64,000 bases of DNA from Flavobacteriaceae bacterium (lineage in GTDB: Bacteria; Bacteroidota; Bacteroidia; Flavobacteriales; Flavobacteriaceae), in NCBI GenBank assembly GCA_029248405.1, contig JAQWJJ010000008.1, positions 1 to 64,000 of the forward strand, in the 5' to 3' direction. The translations under genes and the position numbers were made by a program. Below are positions 43,819 to 53,148 of this stretch, piece after piece. The notes beneath the pieces are model-generated. The model searched no databases and was not told the origin of the DNA. It saw only the letters and a program-made list of their open reading frames with translations. Each line of letters begins with the position of its first letter. The first letter of the stretch is position 1.

Positions 43819-46752
43819 TTATTGCCTTGAGTTGAGTAAAGCACCTCTCAGAACTGTGACTGGATGCAAGGCCTCTCGCGCAGTTCCATCTTTTATCTGA
43901 TGCCTGCAAGAAGTCCCGTTGGCCACGATAATGGTGTCTTTCTTTGCCTTGTTGACCGAAGGAAGTAGTCTGAGTTCAGCCATAGCCATACTTACCGAAT
44001 AATGATTCTTTTCAAAACCAAAACTGCCTGCCATGCCACAACATCCAGAAGCAATTAAGGTCGGCCTGTAGCCCGAGGGTAAATTCATTAAATCAAAAGT
44101 GTGTTTCTGTTGGCTCAAAGATTTTTGATGGCAGTGCACATGAATTTTGAGGCGTCTATTTTCAGATGTAAACTGGTCTGCGGTGATGCGACCCAGTGCC
44201 AATTCTTGGGCAAGAAACTCTTCGATGAGATAGGATTTTTTTGCCCAATCTTTGGCCTGATCCGAAGAAGATGCCAGTTTAATGTACTCATCACGCATGC
44301 CCAAAACAGCAGAAGGTTCAATACCTAATACAATACCATCGCCACAATGTGCCGAAAAATAAGCTAAGTTATTATTGATCTGTGTCTTTGCTTGATCTAA
44401 AAAACCTTTACTGAGTAATGCACGCGCGCTATTGAGGTGGGTAATGCACTCAGGGGCATAACCTAATGCTTCAAGTAATTCATAAGCATCACGGGCCAAA
44501 TCTGGTTCATGAAATTTTGTGAACTCGTCAATCCACAAATATACTTTTTGGCCCGCTTTATTGGTGCCTTCTTTTGATTTTGAAGCCTGGTTTACAGTGA
44601 ATCTTTTTTGCGCAAATTTTGGCAAACTTCGTGAAGGGTGAATGCCCACAACACGCTTGATCATCCAATGCACGGCAGGACTATTGGCCAATGACAAGAC
44701 AAAGCCTGGTATTTTTTCCAACAATGGGTAGCTGAGTGTCGACAAGCCAAAGAACCGGTCGGACAAGGAAGATCCATTAATTTTAATGCGTTGATATGAT
44801 AATTCTGATTTGACAGTCGCCATATCAACATTACTCGGGCATTCTTGGTGGCAGGCTTTACAGCCCACACATAAGTCAAAAGCTTCTTCGAGCGCTCGGC
44901 TGTTCCAAGCCAATTTCGGATCGCTAGACTGAGTCAATACTTCCCGAAGAACGTTAGCACGACCGCGTGTGGAGTCCTTTTCTTCTCTTGTCGCCTGATA
45001 ACTAGGACAGAGCATGCCACCACTCTGCTCGGTCTTGCGGCAATCCCCACTGCCATTACATTGCTCACTTAATCTCACAATGCCTTGATGACCCGAGAAA
45101 TCATATACCGTATCGACCTCTTTAGTAGCGACATCTGCAACGTAGCGCAATGACTCGTCCATCGGCCAAGGATCTATAATTTTTCCGGGATTGAATAAGC
45201 CTTTTGGATCGAAAATGGACTTCACCTCACGCAGTAAATTGTAATTGGCTTGACCAATTTGTTGCTCTATAAATTCCGAGCGGACAATACCGTCACCGTG
45301 TTCTCCCGAGAGCGAACCCCGAAATTGCTTAACCAAGGTGCTCACCTGTCGGGTTATGGCTCTAAAGTCACTGACGTCTTGGCCCTTTTTTAAATTCAAA
45401 ATAGGCCTAAGGTGCAGCTCCCCTGCTCCAGCATGGGCATAATACACCGCCTTTTGGTCAAATCGTTCCATGATTTGTGTGAATGCATCGATAAATTCCG
45501 GCAAATCACTCAGGGCAACTGCCGTATCTTCAATACAAGCCACAGCCTTTCTGTCCCCAACCATTGAGCCCAAAAGTCCTAATCCAGCTTTGCGCAAATT
45601 CATGGCTTTATCGATATCGTCATCTCTTAGCGTGCGCATGTCATAAGCTCTTGACTCATTGGTTAGCGCTTCTAAGAGCAGATCTTCCTGTCGGTCCAAT
45701 GAAACCATATCATCACCACGCAACTCCATAAATAATACAGCCTTTGGCGCCCCACTTACAAAGAAGCGATAGGAATCATAAAGCCTATTGTTCTTGGTAC
45801 AATCTAAAATCACATCATCTATAAGCTCACAGGTAAACAGATCATGTTCCATGGCCACAACAACATCCTTCATGCAATCCGAAAGCCGGTGATATTGCGC
45901 CACCACCATTCGACTCAGCTTGGGGGGTAAAGGATCCAAATCCAGGGTAATCGCTGTTGAAAAGAATAAGGTTCCTTCACTCCCGCACATCAATTTGGAC
46001 AGGTTCAAATTACTGTTAGAACTGGGATCGAAAGCCTTGGTGTCTATCAAAAGATCCAATGCATAACCCGTGTTTCTTCGGTGGATCTCTGGAAGCGGAT
46101 AACCATTGCGAATGTCTTCCTGGACTGCAGGGGCGGCAACCAAGTCCATGATGCGCCGATAAATATCGCCCTCACGCGATGATGAAGACTGTTTCGCGCC
46201 TAATTCTTCGGGGGTACAATCCGAAAAGGTCAATTTTGTGCCATCAGCCAAAAAACCATCAATCCGATGCACCTTGTCTCTGGTTGCGCCATACTTGATC
46301 GAGGTTGTGCCGCTGCTATTATTGCCTACCATTCCTCCGATCATACAACGATTGCTGGTTGATGTATTTGGCCCAAAAAACAAGCCATATGGCGCCAAGA
46401 ATTGATTGAGCTCATCTCTGATCACGCCAGGCTCAACTATGACTTGAGCCTTTTCTAAATCCAATTTGATGATTTTCGTCATGTGGCGAGATACATCCAC
46501 CACAACGCCATTAGTCACACATTGACCCGCCAAAGATGTTCCCGCTGCTCGTGCAGTCAAAGAAATATCGTGCTGGTTGGCCCAATGTATTACCGAAACA
46601 ATATCCTGCTCATTCTTGGGGAAAACCACTCCAAGCGGCCATTTTTTGTAAACAGAAGCATCTGTCGCATACAACATTTGATGGAGCTCATCTCCTTGGA
46701 CCTCACCCTCAAAAGAAGGTCTTAATTGCGCTAATATTGCTGAAGACTCCAT
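43819..46752 (-). CDS. FAD- and Fe-S-binding oxidoreductase (YdiJ/D-2-hydroxyacid dehydrogenase type)
   Basis: A 977-residue fused protein. An N-terminal FAD-binding (type 4) domain (about 40-230; TSLAGQCV, GGMVGNNSSGT) is followed by an FAD-oxidase C domain (about 260-540), then Fe-S ligands in CNGSGDCRKTE and CPSY near 565-585 and the 4Fe-4S motif CVGCKACHQECP near 627, and finally a cysteine-rich CCG domain (CHQKSLS, CCGMAGSFG). It is the YdiJ/GlcD-GlcF fusion architecture and should oxidise a 2-hydroxy acid such as D-2-hydroxyglutarate or D-lactate, passing electrons to quinone or another carrier. Substrate not proven. Confidence 0.87.
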   Translation of the reverse strand: MESSAILAQLRPSFEGEVQGDELHQMLYATDASVYKKWPLGVVFPKNEQDIVSVIHWANQHDISLTARAAGTSLAGQCVTNGVVVDVSRHMTKIIKLDLEKAQVIVEPGVIRDELNQFLAPYGLFFGPNTSTSNRCMIGGMVGNNSSGTTSIKYGATRDKVHRIDGFLADGTKLTFSDCTPEELGAKQSSSSREGDIYRRIMDLVAAPAVQEDIRNGYPLPEIHRRNTGYALDLLIDTKAFDPSSNSNLNLSKLMCGSEGTLFFSTAITLDLDPLPPKLSRMVVAQYHRLSDCMKDVVVAMEHDLFTCELIDDVILDCTKNNRLYDSYRFFVSGAPKAVLFMELRGDDMVSLDRQEDLLLEALTNESRAYDMRTLRDDDIDKAMNLRKAGLGLLGSMVGDRKAVACIEDTAVALSDLPEFIDAFTQIMERFDQKAVYYAHAGAGELHLRPILNLKKGQDVSDFRAITRQVSTLVKQFRGSLSGEHGDGIVRSEFIEQQIGQANYNLLREVKSIFDPKGLFNPGKIIDPWPMDESLRYVADVATKEVDTVYDFSGHQGIVRLSEQCNGSGDCRKTEQSGGMLCPSYQATREEKDSTRGRANVLREVLTQSSDPKLAWNSRALEEAFDLCVGCKACHQECPSNVDMATVKSELSYQRIKINGSSLSDRFFGLSTLSYPLLEKIPGFVLSLANSPAVHWMIKRVVGIHPSRSLPKFAQKRFTVNQASKSKEGTNKAGQKVYLWIDEFTKFHEPDLARDAYELLEALGYAPECITHLNSARALLSKGFLDQAKTQINNNLAYFSAHCGDGIVLGIEPSAVLGMRDEYIKLASSSDQAKDWAKKSYLIEEFLAQELALGRITADQFTSENRRLKIHVHCHQKSLSQQKHTFDLMNLPSGYRPTLIASGCCGMAGSFGFEKNHYSVSMAMAELRLLPSVNKAKKDTIIVANGTSCRHQIKDGTAREALHPVTVLRGALLNSRQ

Positions 46753-46858
46753 TATTGAAAATTACAAAATTTACACCAACCGGTCATGAGATATCTCAAT
46801 ACTTTTGTCGCCACTTAGTCCAAAAATTACGTTATTTGTTCTATGATAAAACCACCTC

Positions 46859-47332
46859 ATGAAGCACAAAAATCTGCTACTCATTGGCCTCATTATGCTC
46901 TTTAGCTCATTGCAGGCCCAAACTATCGCCAACCATGCCCTAGGGCTCAGACTGGGAGACAATGGTGGTGTAGGTACTGAAATTAGCTATCAAATGAAAT
47001 TATCGGACGGCAACCGACTAGAGGGTGACTTAGGTTGGGCCTCGAGACGAGACGGAGCGATCATGAAATTAACTGGTCTCTATCAATGGGTGGGTCCCTT
47101 TGAGGGCCACTTGAACTATTATTACGGTGCAGGTGCCGGATTAGTGCAGGCCAATAATGATAATGAAGACATCAACGGAACTAACGCCTTTGCGGCCGGG
47201 ATTCTTGGACTAGAATACCTATTTGCCTTGCCTATTCAATTGGCCTTAGACTTACGGCCAGAGCTTAATTTTGGCAAGAATAATGACGCGCTCAACCTGG
47301 ATCTTGCGCTGAGTATTCGTTATTTATTCTGA
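46859..47332 (+). CDS. Small outer-membrane beta-barrel protein
   Basis: A 157-residue protein with a signal peptide ending LQA-Q, then alternating strands with Gly/Asp turns (GLRLGDNGGVGTEISYQM, YYYGAGAGLVQ) and a terminal strand IRYLF with C-terminal Phe, as expected of a barrel. Function unknown. The stop is 1 base from the stop of the convergent bshA gene. Confidence 0.75.
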   Translation: MKHKNLLLIGLIMLFSSLQAQTIANHALGLRLGDNGGVGTEISYQMKLSDGNRLEGDLGWASRRDGAIMKLTGLYQWVGPFEGHLNYYYGAGAGLVQANNDNEDINGTNAFAAGILGLEYLFALPIQLALDLRPELNFGKNNDALNLDLALSIRYLF

Positions 47333-47333
47333 A

Positions 47334-48470
47334 TCATCTGGATTTAAAGTCGCGCAAAGTATCTTGATACAATGCCAAATATTTTGGCACGACAGACTGG
47401 ATGTCGTACTCTTGTGCCAGATTTCGGGCTTGCTTTTTAAACTGATCTAACCGATGTTGATCACGCAAGATGTCAATGGCATGATGGGCCATACCGGCAA
47501 CATCCCCCACAGCATCTAGGTAACCACTAACGCCTTGTTTATTGACCTCTGACAGCCCCCCTGCATCTGATGAGACTACTGGCACACTGCTGGCCATAGC
47601 TTCTAAGGCCGACAAACCAAAACTCTCCTTTTCTGACGGCAATAAAAACAAATCAGACAGGCACAGAATTTTATGCACTTCATCGCTGTTGCCCAAAAAG
47701 AAAACGCGATCGCGTATGCCCAAATTAAAGGCCCGCTGCTTCATGACCTCCTTTTCAGGACCATCGCCGACGATAATGAGTTTTGCCGGCAGTTCCTGCT
47801 GAATGCGGTCAAATACCTCAATCACGTCTCCAGGACGCTTAACCGGCCGCAAATTACTCACATGGGTCACAATACGCTCATGATCAAGAGCCATCGACGA
47901 GCGATCGCATTGGTCTGATGGCTTATTGTATTTGTCCAAGTCAATGAAATTAGGAATGACATGAATGTCCTTAACAATGGAAAATAACTTTAGGGTATCG
48001 TCCTTCAGGCTGTGAGAAACTGACGTCACCGCATCACTATTGTTGATGCTAAAGGTGACCGCAGGTTTGTAAAAAGGATGATTCCCCACAAGGGTGATGT
48101 CTGTGCCGTGTAAGGTCGTAACCATTGGGATCTGAATGCCTGACTCCGCCAACATTTGCTTGGCCATATAACCCGCATAAGCATGTGGAATTGCATAATG
48201 CACATGCAGCAGCTCAATCCCGTGGGCTTTGACCACATTCACCAATTTACTCGAAAGGGCCAATTCATAAGGCTGGTAATGAAAAAGTGGGTATTGTGGC
48301 ACAGAAACTTCGTGAAAATGAACATGATGCGACAGCAACTCGAGCTTTACGGGCTGTTTATAGGTTATAAAGTGGATCTCGTGTCCAAGATTGGATAGCG
48401 CGATGCCCAATTCTGTAGCGATGACCCCACTACCACCAAAGGTTGGATAACAAACAATTGCTATTTTCAT
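47334..48470 (-). CDS. bshA: N-acetyl-alpha-D-glucosaminyl L-malate synthase (bacillithiol synthesis)
   Basis: A 378-residue GT4 glycosyltransferase that makes GlcNAc-malate, the first step to bacillithiol. The BshA N terminus is clear (IAIVCYPTFGGSGVIATELG), with HVHYAIPHAYAGYMAKQM and the retaining-GT4 E(x7)E site in PSEKESFGLSALEAMAS. It is last in the eight-gene minus-strand operon, overlapping the GH3-serine hydrolase gene by four bases (ATGA). BshB and BshC are not in the window. Confidence 0.9.
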   Translation of the reverse strand: MKIAIVCYPTFGGSGVIATELGIALSNLGHEIHFITYKQPVKLELLSHHVHFHEVSVPQYPLFHYQPYELALSSKLVNVVKAHGIELLHVHYAIPHAYAGYMAKQMLAESGIQIPMVTTLHGTDITLVGNHPFYKPAVTFSINNSDAVTSVSHSLKDDTLKLFSIVKDIHVIPNFIDLDKYNKPSDQCDRSSMALDHERIVTHVSNLRPVKRPGDVIEVFDRIQQELPAKLIIVGDGPEKEVMKQRAFNLGIRDRVFFLGNSDEVHKILCLSDLFLLPSEKESFGLSALEAMASSVPVVSSDAGGLSEVNKQGVSGYLDAVGDVAGMAHHAIDILRDQHRLDQFKKQARNLAQEYDIQSVVPKYLALYQDTLRDFKSR

Positions 48471-51409
48471 AAGGGCTGTATTTTGATGATCGACGCATAA
48501 ATTGCGGCCTGAATTTCAGTTCTGAGGTTACTGCTGATCAGTGACCTGTTTTCGGCCGTTGGATAGGTTCTGTTGGATAAGAAAATATATACAATTTCTT
48601 CTTCTGGATCCGCCCAAGCGAAAGTCCCTGTAAAACCGCTATGACCAAAACTTGTCATAGAGACACAACCACAAGTCGGCCCTTCGTCTTCCAATTGAGG
48701 TTTGTCAAAACCCACACCGCGTCTGACATCATCGTCACAGAAATAGCATGTATTAAAGGCATTTATTGTTTCAGGTCGCACATATTGCGTGCCTCCATAA
48801 GTCCCTTCCCACAAATACATTTGCATGAGTTTGGCCACATCTAAGGCATTACTGAACAAGCCTGCGTGCCCTCCTACGCCCCCTAGCATTGCAGCACCGG
48901 GGTCGTGTACATCGCCATGGATGCGCTGATCGCGAAAATAATCATCTATTTCGCTCGGAATGATCTGATTCAAATCAAATCGTTCTTGAGGCAAATAACC
49001 CATGGTCCAGGCTCCTAAAGATCTGTAAAGAGTAGTCTGAGACAATTCTGCCAAAGACTTCTGCTGTCTTCGCTCCAAATAGAGTTTGAGCAAATAGAAG
49101 GGCAGATCACTATACTTATACATGGGGGTTGGCAACAATTCACTCTGTGCAATGGCCTCAAAAATAGAATCAGTGTAAGTCGATCTGAGGTAAAGATCAT
49201 CCGCCACTTTAAGACCAAAAGAATCACTCTTTTGTGTTTGGAAAAGCTCAGGTTTGCGCAGTTGCGTTACAGAATCCAGCGTGCTTTTATAAAATGGTAT
49301 CCACGACTGAAGTCCTGCATAATGAGACAACACTTTCATAAGACTCAGGGTGTCCTTGTTGGTTGTTGCCAATTCCGGCAAAATATCTCCCAGTTGTGCT
49401 TTCAGACTCAGGTGACCTTGGTCTACCTCTTGCATGACCAAAGGCAAAGTTGCCAGAATTTTAGTCAGAGAAGCCACATCATATACATCTGAAGATTTTA
49501 CCGGCAGTAATGAATCATAAGTATGAAAGCCCACCGATCGATCATAGACCACGCGCCCATTCCTGGCCACGATAACTTGCGCCCCTGGAAACATGCCTTT
49601 ATTGAGCCCAACGGCCAAAAGACTGTCGATGCGTTTGAGTCCCTGGGAAGACAAGCCAACCGACTCAGGAACACCACGTTGCAAGCGTTTTAATGCTGTT
49701 GTCTGCTCTCCACTAAGGACCGGAAATTCTTTGAGCGCAACAGGCAAACGCCCAAGGGCCCCTCGGGCCCCAAAAAGTATCTCAGCGGCCATATTTTGGG
49801 CGGGCACACTATTTTGGTAAGCCACGACAATGCCTTCAATATTGCTCAATGTAGCAAAATCATTAAGTGCATAGGGTTTGGCAAAAAGCGAGAGTATCAT
49901 TTGGTGCTTGCGAGAAATTTCATAGAGCCACACTAAAGTTTTGTCATTAATTTTGTGGTTTTTCCATGGTGTTTCATTGGACTTATGCACTCCAGCAATC
50001 ACCAGGTCATAATCTTCCAACATCATCAATAAGGCATCTAATGTTGGTGCGCTGATTTGGTCCACTTCAGCAAAACCATTTAGAGCCGTCAAAAAAGGTG
50101 TTCCTGATGAGTCTCCAAAAGAAACATAGGCCACCCTTTTCTGCCCCAATTCTCGTATGGGCAAGAATGCCTCTTTATTTTTGAGTACAGTAATGGCTTG
50201 AGCCATGCATTGGTCATAAAGCACCTGATCCTGTGGTGCATTGAGATCCTCAGTGAGTCCCTTTAAACTGATAGGCTGATAACGATGCAACCCGACCAAA
50301 AATTTGGCTTTGAGTATTTTTTTGACCGAATGACTCAATCGTGCTTCTGTGAGCTGTCCCTTTTGATAAGCCTTTAAGAGTCGCGCCACTGCCTGTGGCA
50401 CATCTTCAGGAATCAATAGAACATCGTTTCCCGCGCTTAATGCTGCCCACTCAATATCTCCAGGGTTTTTATATTCTGAGGCCCCCTTCATATTTAAGGC
50501 GTCAGTAAAAATAAGTCCTTGAAATCCCATTTCGTTCTGCAACAGCTCTTGCACCACCTCTCTCGAGACGGATGTTGGTCGGCCACGCTTTTTGGTGAGT
50601 TCTGGCACATTGAGATGAGCCACCATCACACTGGCCAAGCCAGCCGAGAACAGTTGGGGATAAGGAAAAAGCTCAACAGCATTCAGACGTGTTCGATCAA
50701 AATTAACTGTAGGCAAGGTTTTGTGCGAATCCTTATCGGTGTCTCCATGACCCGGAAAATGCTTGGCATTGGCCAAAACCCCTTGACGCTGCATGCCCGT
50801 CATGAAGGCAATAGATTGATCAGTGACCCTCTGCTGTTCGGAACCAAAAGAACGATTGCCAATGATTGGATTTTTTGGGTTGGTGTTGAGATCTACCACT
50901 GGTGCAAAATTGATGTGCACCCCTAAGCGCTTACAATGCATCCCAATTCTTTCCCCAACAGCTTGAATGGTCTCCAAGTCCTGAATCGCACCTAAAGTCA
51001 TATTCCATGGATACGCGAACGTACTGTCAAGACGCATGGCCAGGCCCCATTCGGCATCCATTGCGATCATCAAAGGCACTGCAGAAACGGCTTGGAAGTG
51101 GTTGGTCCATTCCGCTTGTCGAGATGGTGTCCCTTTAGAAAAAATAATTCCTCCAAGATGGTATTGTTTGATCAATTGATCAACCTTATCTCTGCGCGCC
51201 AGGTCGTCCCGAGAGAACACATCGACCATGAATAGCTGCCCTATTTTTTGTTCTATTGAGAAGCTTTGATAAATACTGTCTACCCATTGCTGCTGTCTGA
51301 CCACCTGATTGTTGTCGCTCAAGGGATCTTGTAATTGGCCCCACGCCGCTTCAACAACAAGAAGCCACAAAAGAAAAAAAAGTGGGTTAAATTTTACAGC
51401 GCTTCTCAT
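48467..51409 (-). CDS. GH3 beta-N-acetylglucosaminidase fused to a serine hydrolase (beta-lactamase-like)
   Basis: A 980-residue secreted two-enzyme protein. After the signal peptide (ending AAW-G), a GH3 domain (about 30-370) carries the NagZ-type signature KHFPGHGDTDKDSH near 220; a GH3 C-terminal-like domain follows (about 390-560). A beta-lactamase/transpeptidase-like domain fills about 580-975 with the SxxK motif in VASLTKIL, YSD as the second motif and HSGFTG as the third. It probably trims peptidoglycan sugars and hydrolyses or binds a peptide or ester bond. ATG at 51409 is preferred to 51466 because it begins the signal peptide. Coupled downstream to bshA. Confidence 0.87.
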   Translation of the reverse strand: MRSAVKFNPLFFLLWLLVVEAAWGQLQDPLSDNNQVVRQQQWVDSIYQSFSIEQKIGQLFMVDVFSRDDLARRDKVDQLIKQYHLGGIIFSKGTPSRQAEWTNHFQAVSAVPLMIAMDAEWGLAMRLDSTFAYPWNMTLGAIQDLETIQAVGERIGMHCKRLGVHINFAPVVDLNTNPKNPIIGNRSFGSEQQRVTDQSIAFMTGMQRQGVLANAKHFPGHGDTDKDSHKTLPTVNFDRTRLNAVELFPYPQLFSAGLASVMVAHLNVPELTKKRGRPTSVSREVVQELLQNEMGFQGLIFTDALNMKGASEYKNPGDIEWAALSAGNDVLLIPEDVPQAVARLLKAYQKGQLTEARLSHSVKKILKAKFLVGLHRYQPISLKGLTEDLNAPQDQVLYDQCMAQAITVLKNKEAFLPIRELGQKRVAYVSFGDSSGTPFLTALNGFAEVDQISAPTLDALLMMLEDYDLVIAGVHKSNETPWKNHKINDKTLVWLYEISRKHQMILSLFAKPYALNDFATLSNIEGIVVAYQNSVPAQNMAAEILFGARGALGRLPVALKEFPVLSGEQTTALKRLQRGVPESVGLSSQGLKRIDSLLAVGLNKGMFPGAQVIVARNGRVVYDRSVGFHTYDSLLPVKSSDVYDVASLTKILATLPLVMQEVDQGHLSLKAQLGDILPELATTNKDTLSLMKVLSHYAGLQSWIPFYKSTLDSVTQLRKPELFQTQKSDSFGLKVADDLYLRSTYTDSIFEAIAQSELLPTPMYKYSDLPFYLLKLYLERRQQKSLAELSQTTLYRSLGAWTMGYLPQERFDLNQIIPSEIDDYFRDQRIHGDVHDPGAAMLGGVGGHAGLFSNALDVAKLMQMYLWEGTYGGTQYVRPETINAFNTCYFCDDDVRRGVGFDKPQLEDEGPTCGCVSMTSFGHSGFTGTFAWADPEEEIVYIFLSNRTYPTAENRSLISSNLRTEIQAAIYASIIKIQPL

Positions 51410-51410
51410 G

Positions 51411-51896
51411 TCATGACAAGAATCGATTATGCCAGCTTTCAAATGCTGGAACTTCCCAGTGCTCAATATAATCCTTTTTGGTGTTTACCAAATTATTGAA
51501 CACAATGGTGTCTTTAGATACAGATTTGTTTTTCGCCATTTTTCTGAATTCTAGCAAAGTTTTGTGGGCGATATAGGCCCCTGAATAGAACGTGACATTC
51601 ATTTTGTCCAGTAAATCAACACCAAGCTGTTCTTGTAATTCTTGGACAAAACGCACTGATGCATCAATACTGCAACCCGAGGCCGAGGCATTCTCTTGAT
51701 TGAGTCCCAGGACAATAAATCGGTTGTAGCGCACCTCTGCTCCAGCTTCTAAATCTGCACCATGAGCAGTCCAATTTGATAAAAATAAATCAACCTGGTT
51801 TTTGATCAGAATGACTTCTTGGTCGCTGAATTTGCGATTAGATTGGTAAATCCAAACGCGAGAATGGTCCGGTAATTCACTAAATGGTCTTAACAT
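51411..51896 (-). CDS. Conserved hypothetical protein (called ABC transporter ATPase in some flavobacteria)
   Basis: A 161-residue soluble protein with no signal peptide. No Walker A, Walker B or LSGGQ motif is present, so the ATPase label I recall from database entries is not supported. Visible features are SRVWIYQSNRKFSD at the start, NWTAHGADLEAGAEVRY, and GCSIDASVRFVQELQ around a conserved-looking Cys. It lies 6 bases after the HdrB-like gene and 1 base before the GH3 gene start. Function unknown. Confidence 0.8.
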   Translation of the reverse strand: MLRPFSELPDHSRVWIYQSNRKFSDQEVILIKNQVDLFLSNWTAHGADLEAGAEVRYNRFIVLGLNQENASASGCSIDASVRFVQELQEQLGVDLLDKMNVTFYSGAYIAHKTLLEFRKMAKNKSVSKDTIVFNNLVNTKKDYIEHWEVPAFESWHNRFLS

Positions 51897-51902
51897 AATT
51901 TA

Positions 51903-52694
51903 CTAAAGATCTGCTGCTTGAGCAATAAGTTCGGCGATATCCATCACAGGTGTGCTGCGTTCTTGCGGATCATTTTTGACTCCGTCGGTCATCATGGTAT
52001 TGCAAAACGGACAACCTGTTGCAATCATTGCACTGCCGGTGCTCAAAGCCTCCTCTGTCCGTTCAATATTAATGTCTTTATGACCTTTTTCTGGCTCCTT
52101 AAACATCTGGGCACCTCCTGCTCCGCAGCAAAGACCCTTCGATTTGCAACGTTTCATTTCGGTAAGCTCCATTTCTAAAGCTGACAAAAGTACCCTTGGC
52201 GCTTCGTATTCGCCATTGGCACGACCTAAGTAACAGGGGTCATGATAAGTAATTTTCTTTCCTCTAAAGTGACCGCCCTCGACTTTAAGTCTGCCGGAGG
52301 TCATTAAATCTTTCAAAAACTGGGTATGGTGCATCACCTCATAACGCCCCCCCAAATCTGGGTATTCGTTTTTGAGCGTATTGAAACAATGTGGACAAGT
52401 CGTGACAATCTTTCCCACGCCGTATCCATTGAGCACCTCGATGTTCATTAGGGCTTGCATTTGAAAAAGAAACTCATTTCCAGCGCGCTTTGCTGGATCA
52501 CCTGTGCAGCTCTCTTCTGCGCCCAAAACGGCAAAAGAGACTTGAGAAGATTGCAGCAGTTTGGCAAAAGCCTTAGTGATTTTCTTGGCACGGTCATCAA
52601 AACTTCCGGCGCAACCGACCCAAAAAAGCACTTCGGGCAATCGCCCTTGGGCCTGGCATTCAGCCCACGTCGGGATGTGTGTTAGCTCAGCCAT
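51903..52694 (-). CDS. (Fe-S)-binding protein with two CCG domains (HdrB/GlcF-like)
   Basis: A 263-residue cytosolic protein. Two cysteine-rich CCG domains are visible: WVGCAGSFDDRAKK with TTCPHCFNTLKNE, then DPCYLGR with LCCGAGGAQMF and TGCPFCNTM. Such domains hold non-cubane Fe-S clusters in heterodisulfide reductase HdrB and in lactate/glycolate oxidase subunits. It probably works with the membrane Fe-S protein encoded two genes upstream. ATG at 52694 preferred over the TTG at 52700. It is 2 bases from the HAD gene. Confidence 0.85.
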   Translation of the reverse strand: MAELTHIPTWAECQAQGRLPEVLFWVGCAGSFDDRAKKITKAFAKLLQSSQVSFAVLGAEESCTGDPAKRAGNEFLFQMQALMNIEVLNGYGVGKIVTTCPHCFNTLKNEYPDLGGRYEVMHHTQFLKDLMTSGRLKVEGGHFRGKKITYHDPCYLGRANGEYEAPRVLLSALEMELTEMKRCKSKGLCCGAGGAQMFKEPEKGHKDINIERTEEALSTGSAMIATGCPFCNTMMTDGVKNDPQERSTPVMDIAELIAQAADL

Positions 52695-52696
52695 GA

Positions 52697-53131
52697 TCAA
52701 TCATTAAAAACCTGAATCGTGATTTCCTTATCGACCAAGTCCGTAAATTTTCCATTGTATCGAGTGGCTTTCACCAGGTGATTGTCAATCCAATGGTAGT
52801 TGCCACCGCGTGGCTTACCCATCAGTAAACTGTGGTAACGGAAACCATGCTTTTTGAGCCATTCTTGGGTGACTTCGCGATGGTCCTCAGTTCTAGAGGT
52901 GAAAAAACAAATGACGTGCCCTTGGTCAAACCAACTGTTTAACGTCAGGAGGGCATCTGGATAAACATTTGCAGTAGCCATACGCTCAGGCTCCTCGTTA
53001 GGAATATCATCGCATATTGTTCCGTCGATATCGATGAGATAATTCTTCATGCCTCCCGGCAAAACAGGACTTACCCATTGGCCCTGATCTTCTTTCTGCT
53101 CTAATAAATTGTCTAAGTTTTGCTCCTTCAT
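52697..53131 (-). CDS. HAD-superfamily protein (LNS2-like; often mislabelled phosphoheptose isomerase)
   Basis: A 144-residue cytosolic protein of HAD type: the nucleophile motif IDIDGTICDD, motif II Thr/Ser in FFTSRTEDH, and the late IDNH that could hold the acidic pair only weakly (a classic DD is replaced by IDNH). MGKPRGGNYHW precedes it. A phosphatase role on a small molecule or polynucleotide-kinase-like end is plausible but unproven. It sits between the two Fe-S genes, 17 bases after one and 2 before the other. ATG at 53131 is preferred over GTG 53137. Confidence 0.8.
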   Translation of the reverse strand: MKEQNLDNLLEQKEDQGQWVSPVLPGGMKNYLIDIDGTICDDIPNEEPERMATANVYPDALLTLNSWFDQGHVICFFTSRTEDHREVTQEWLKKHGFRYHSLLMGKPRGGNYHWIDNHLVKATRYNGKFTDLVDKEITIQVFND

Positions 53132-53148
53132 GTGCACTTTTAATTATA

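Noticed and set aside
51411-51896. ABC transporter ATPase
   Set aside because: No Walker A, Walker B or signature motif in the 161 residues; recorded as a conserved unknown.
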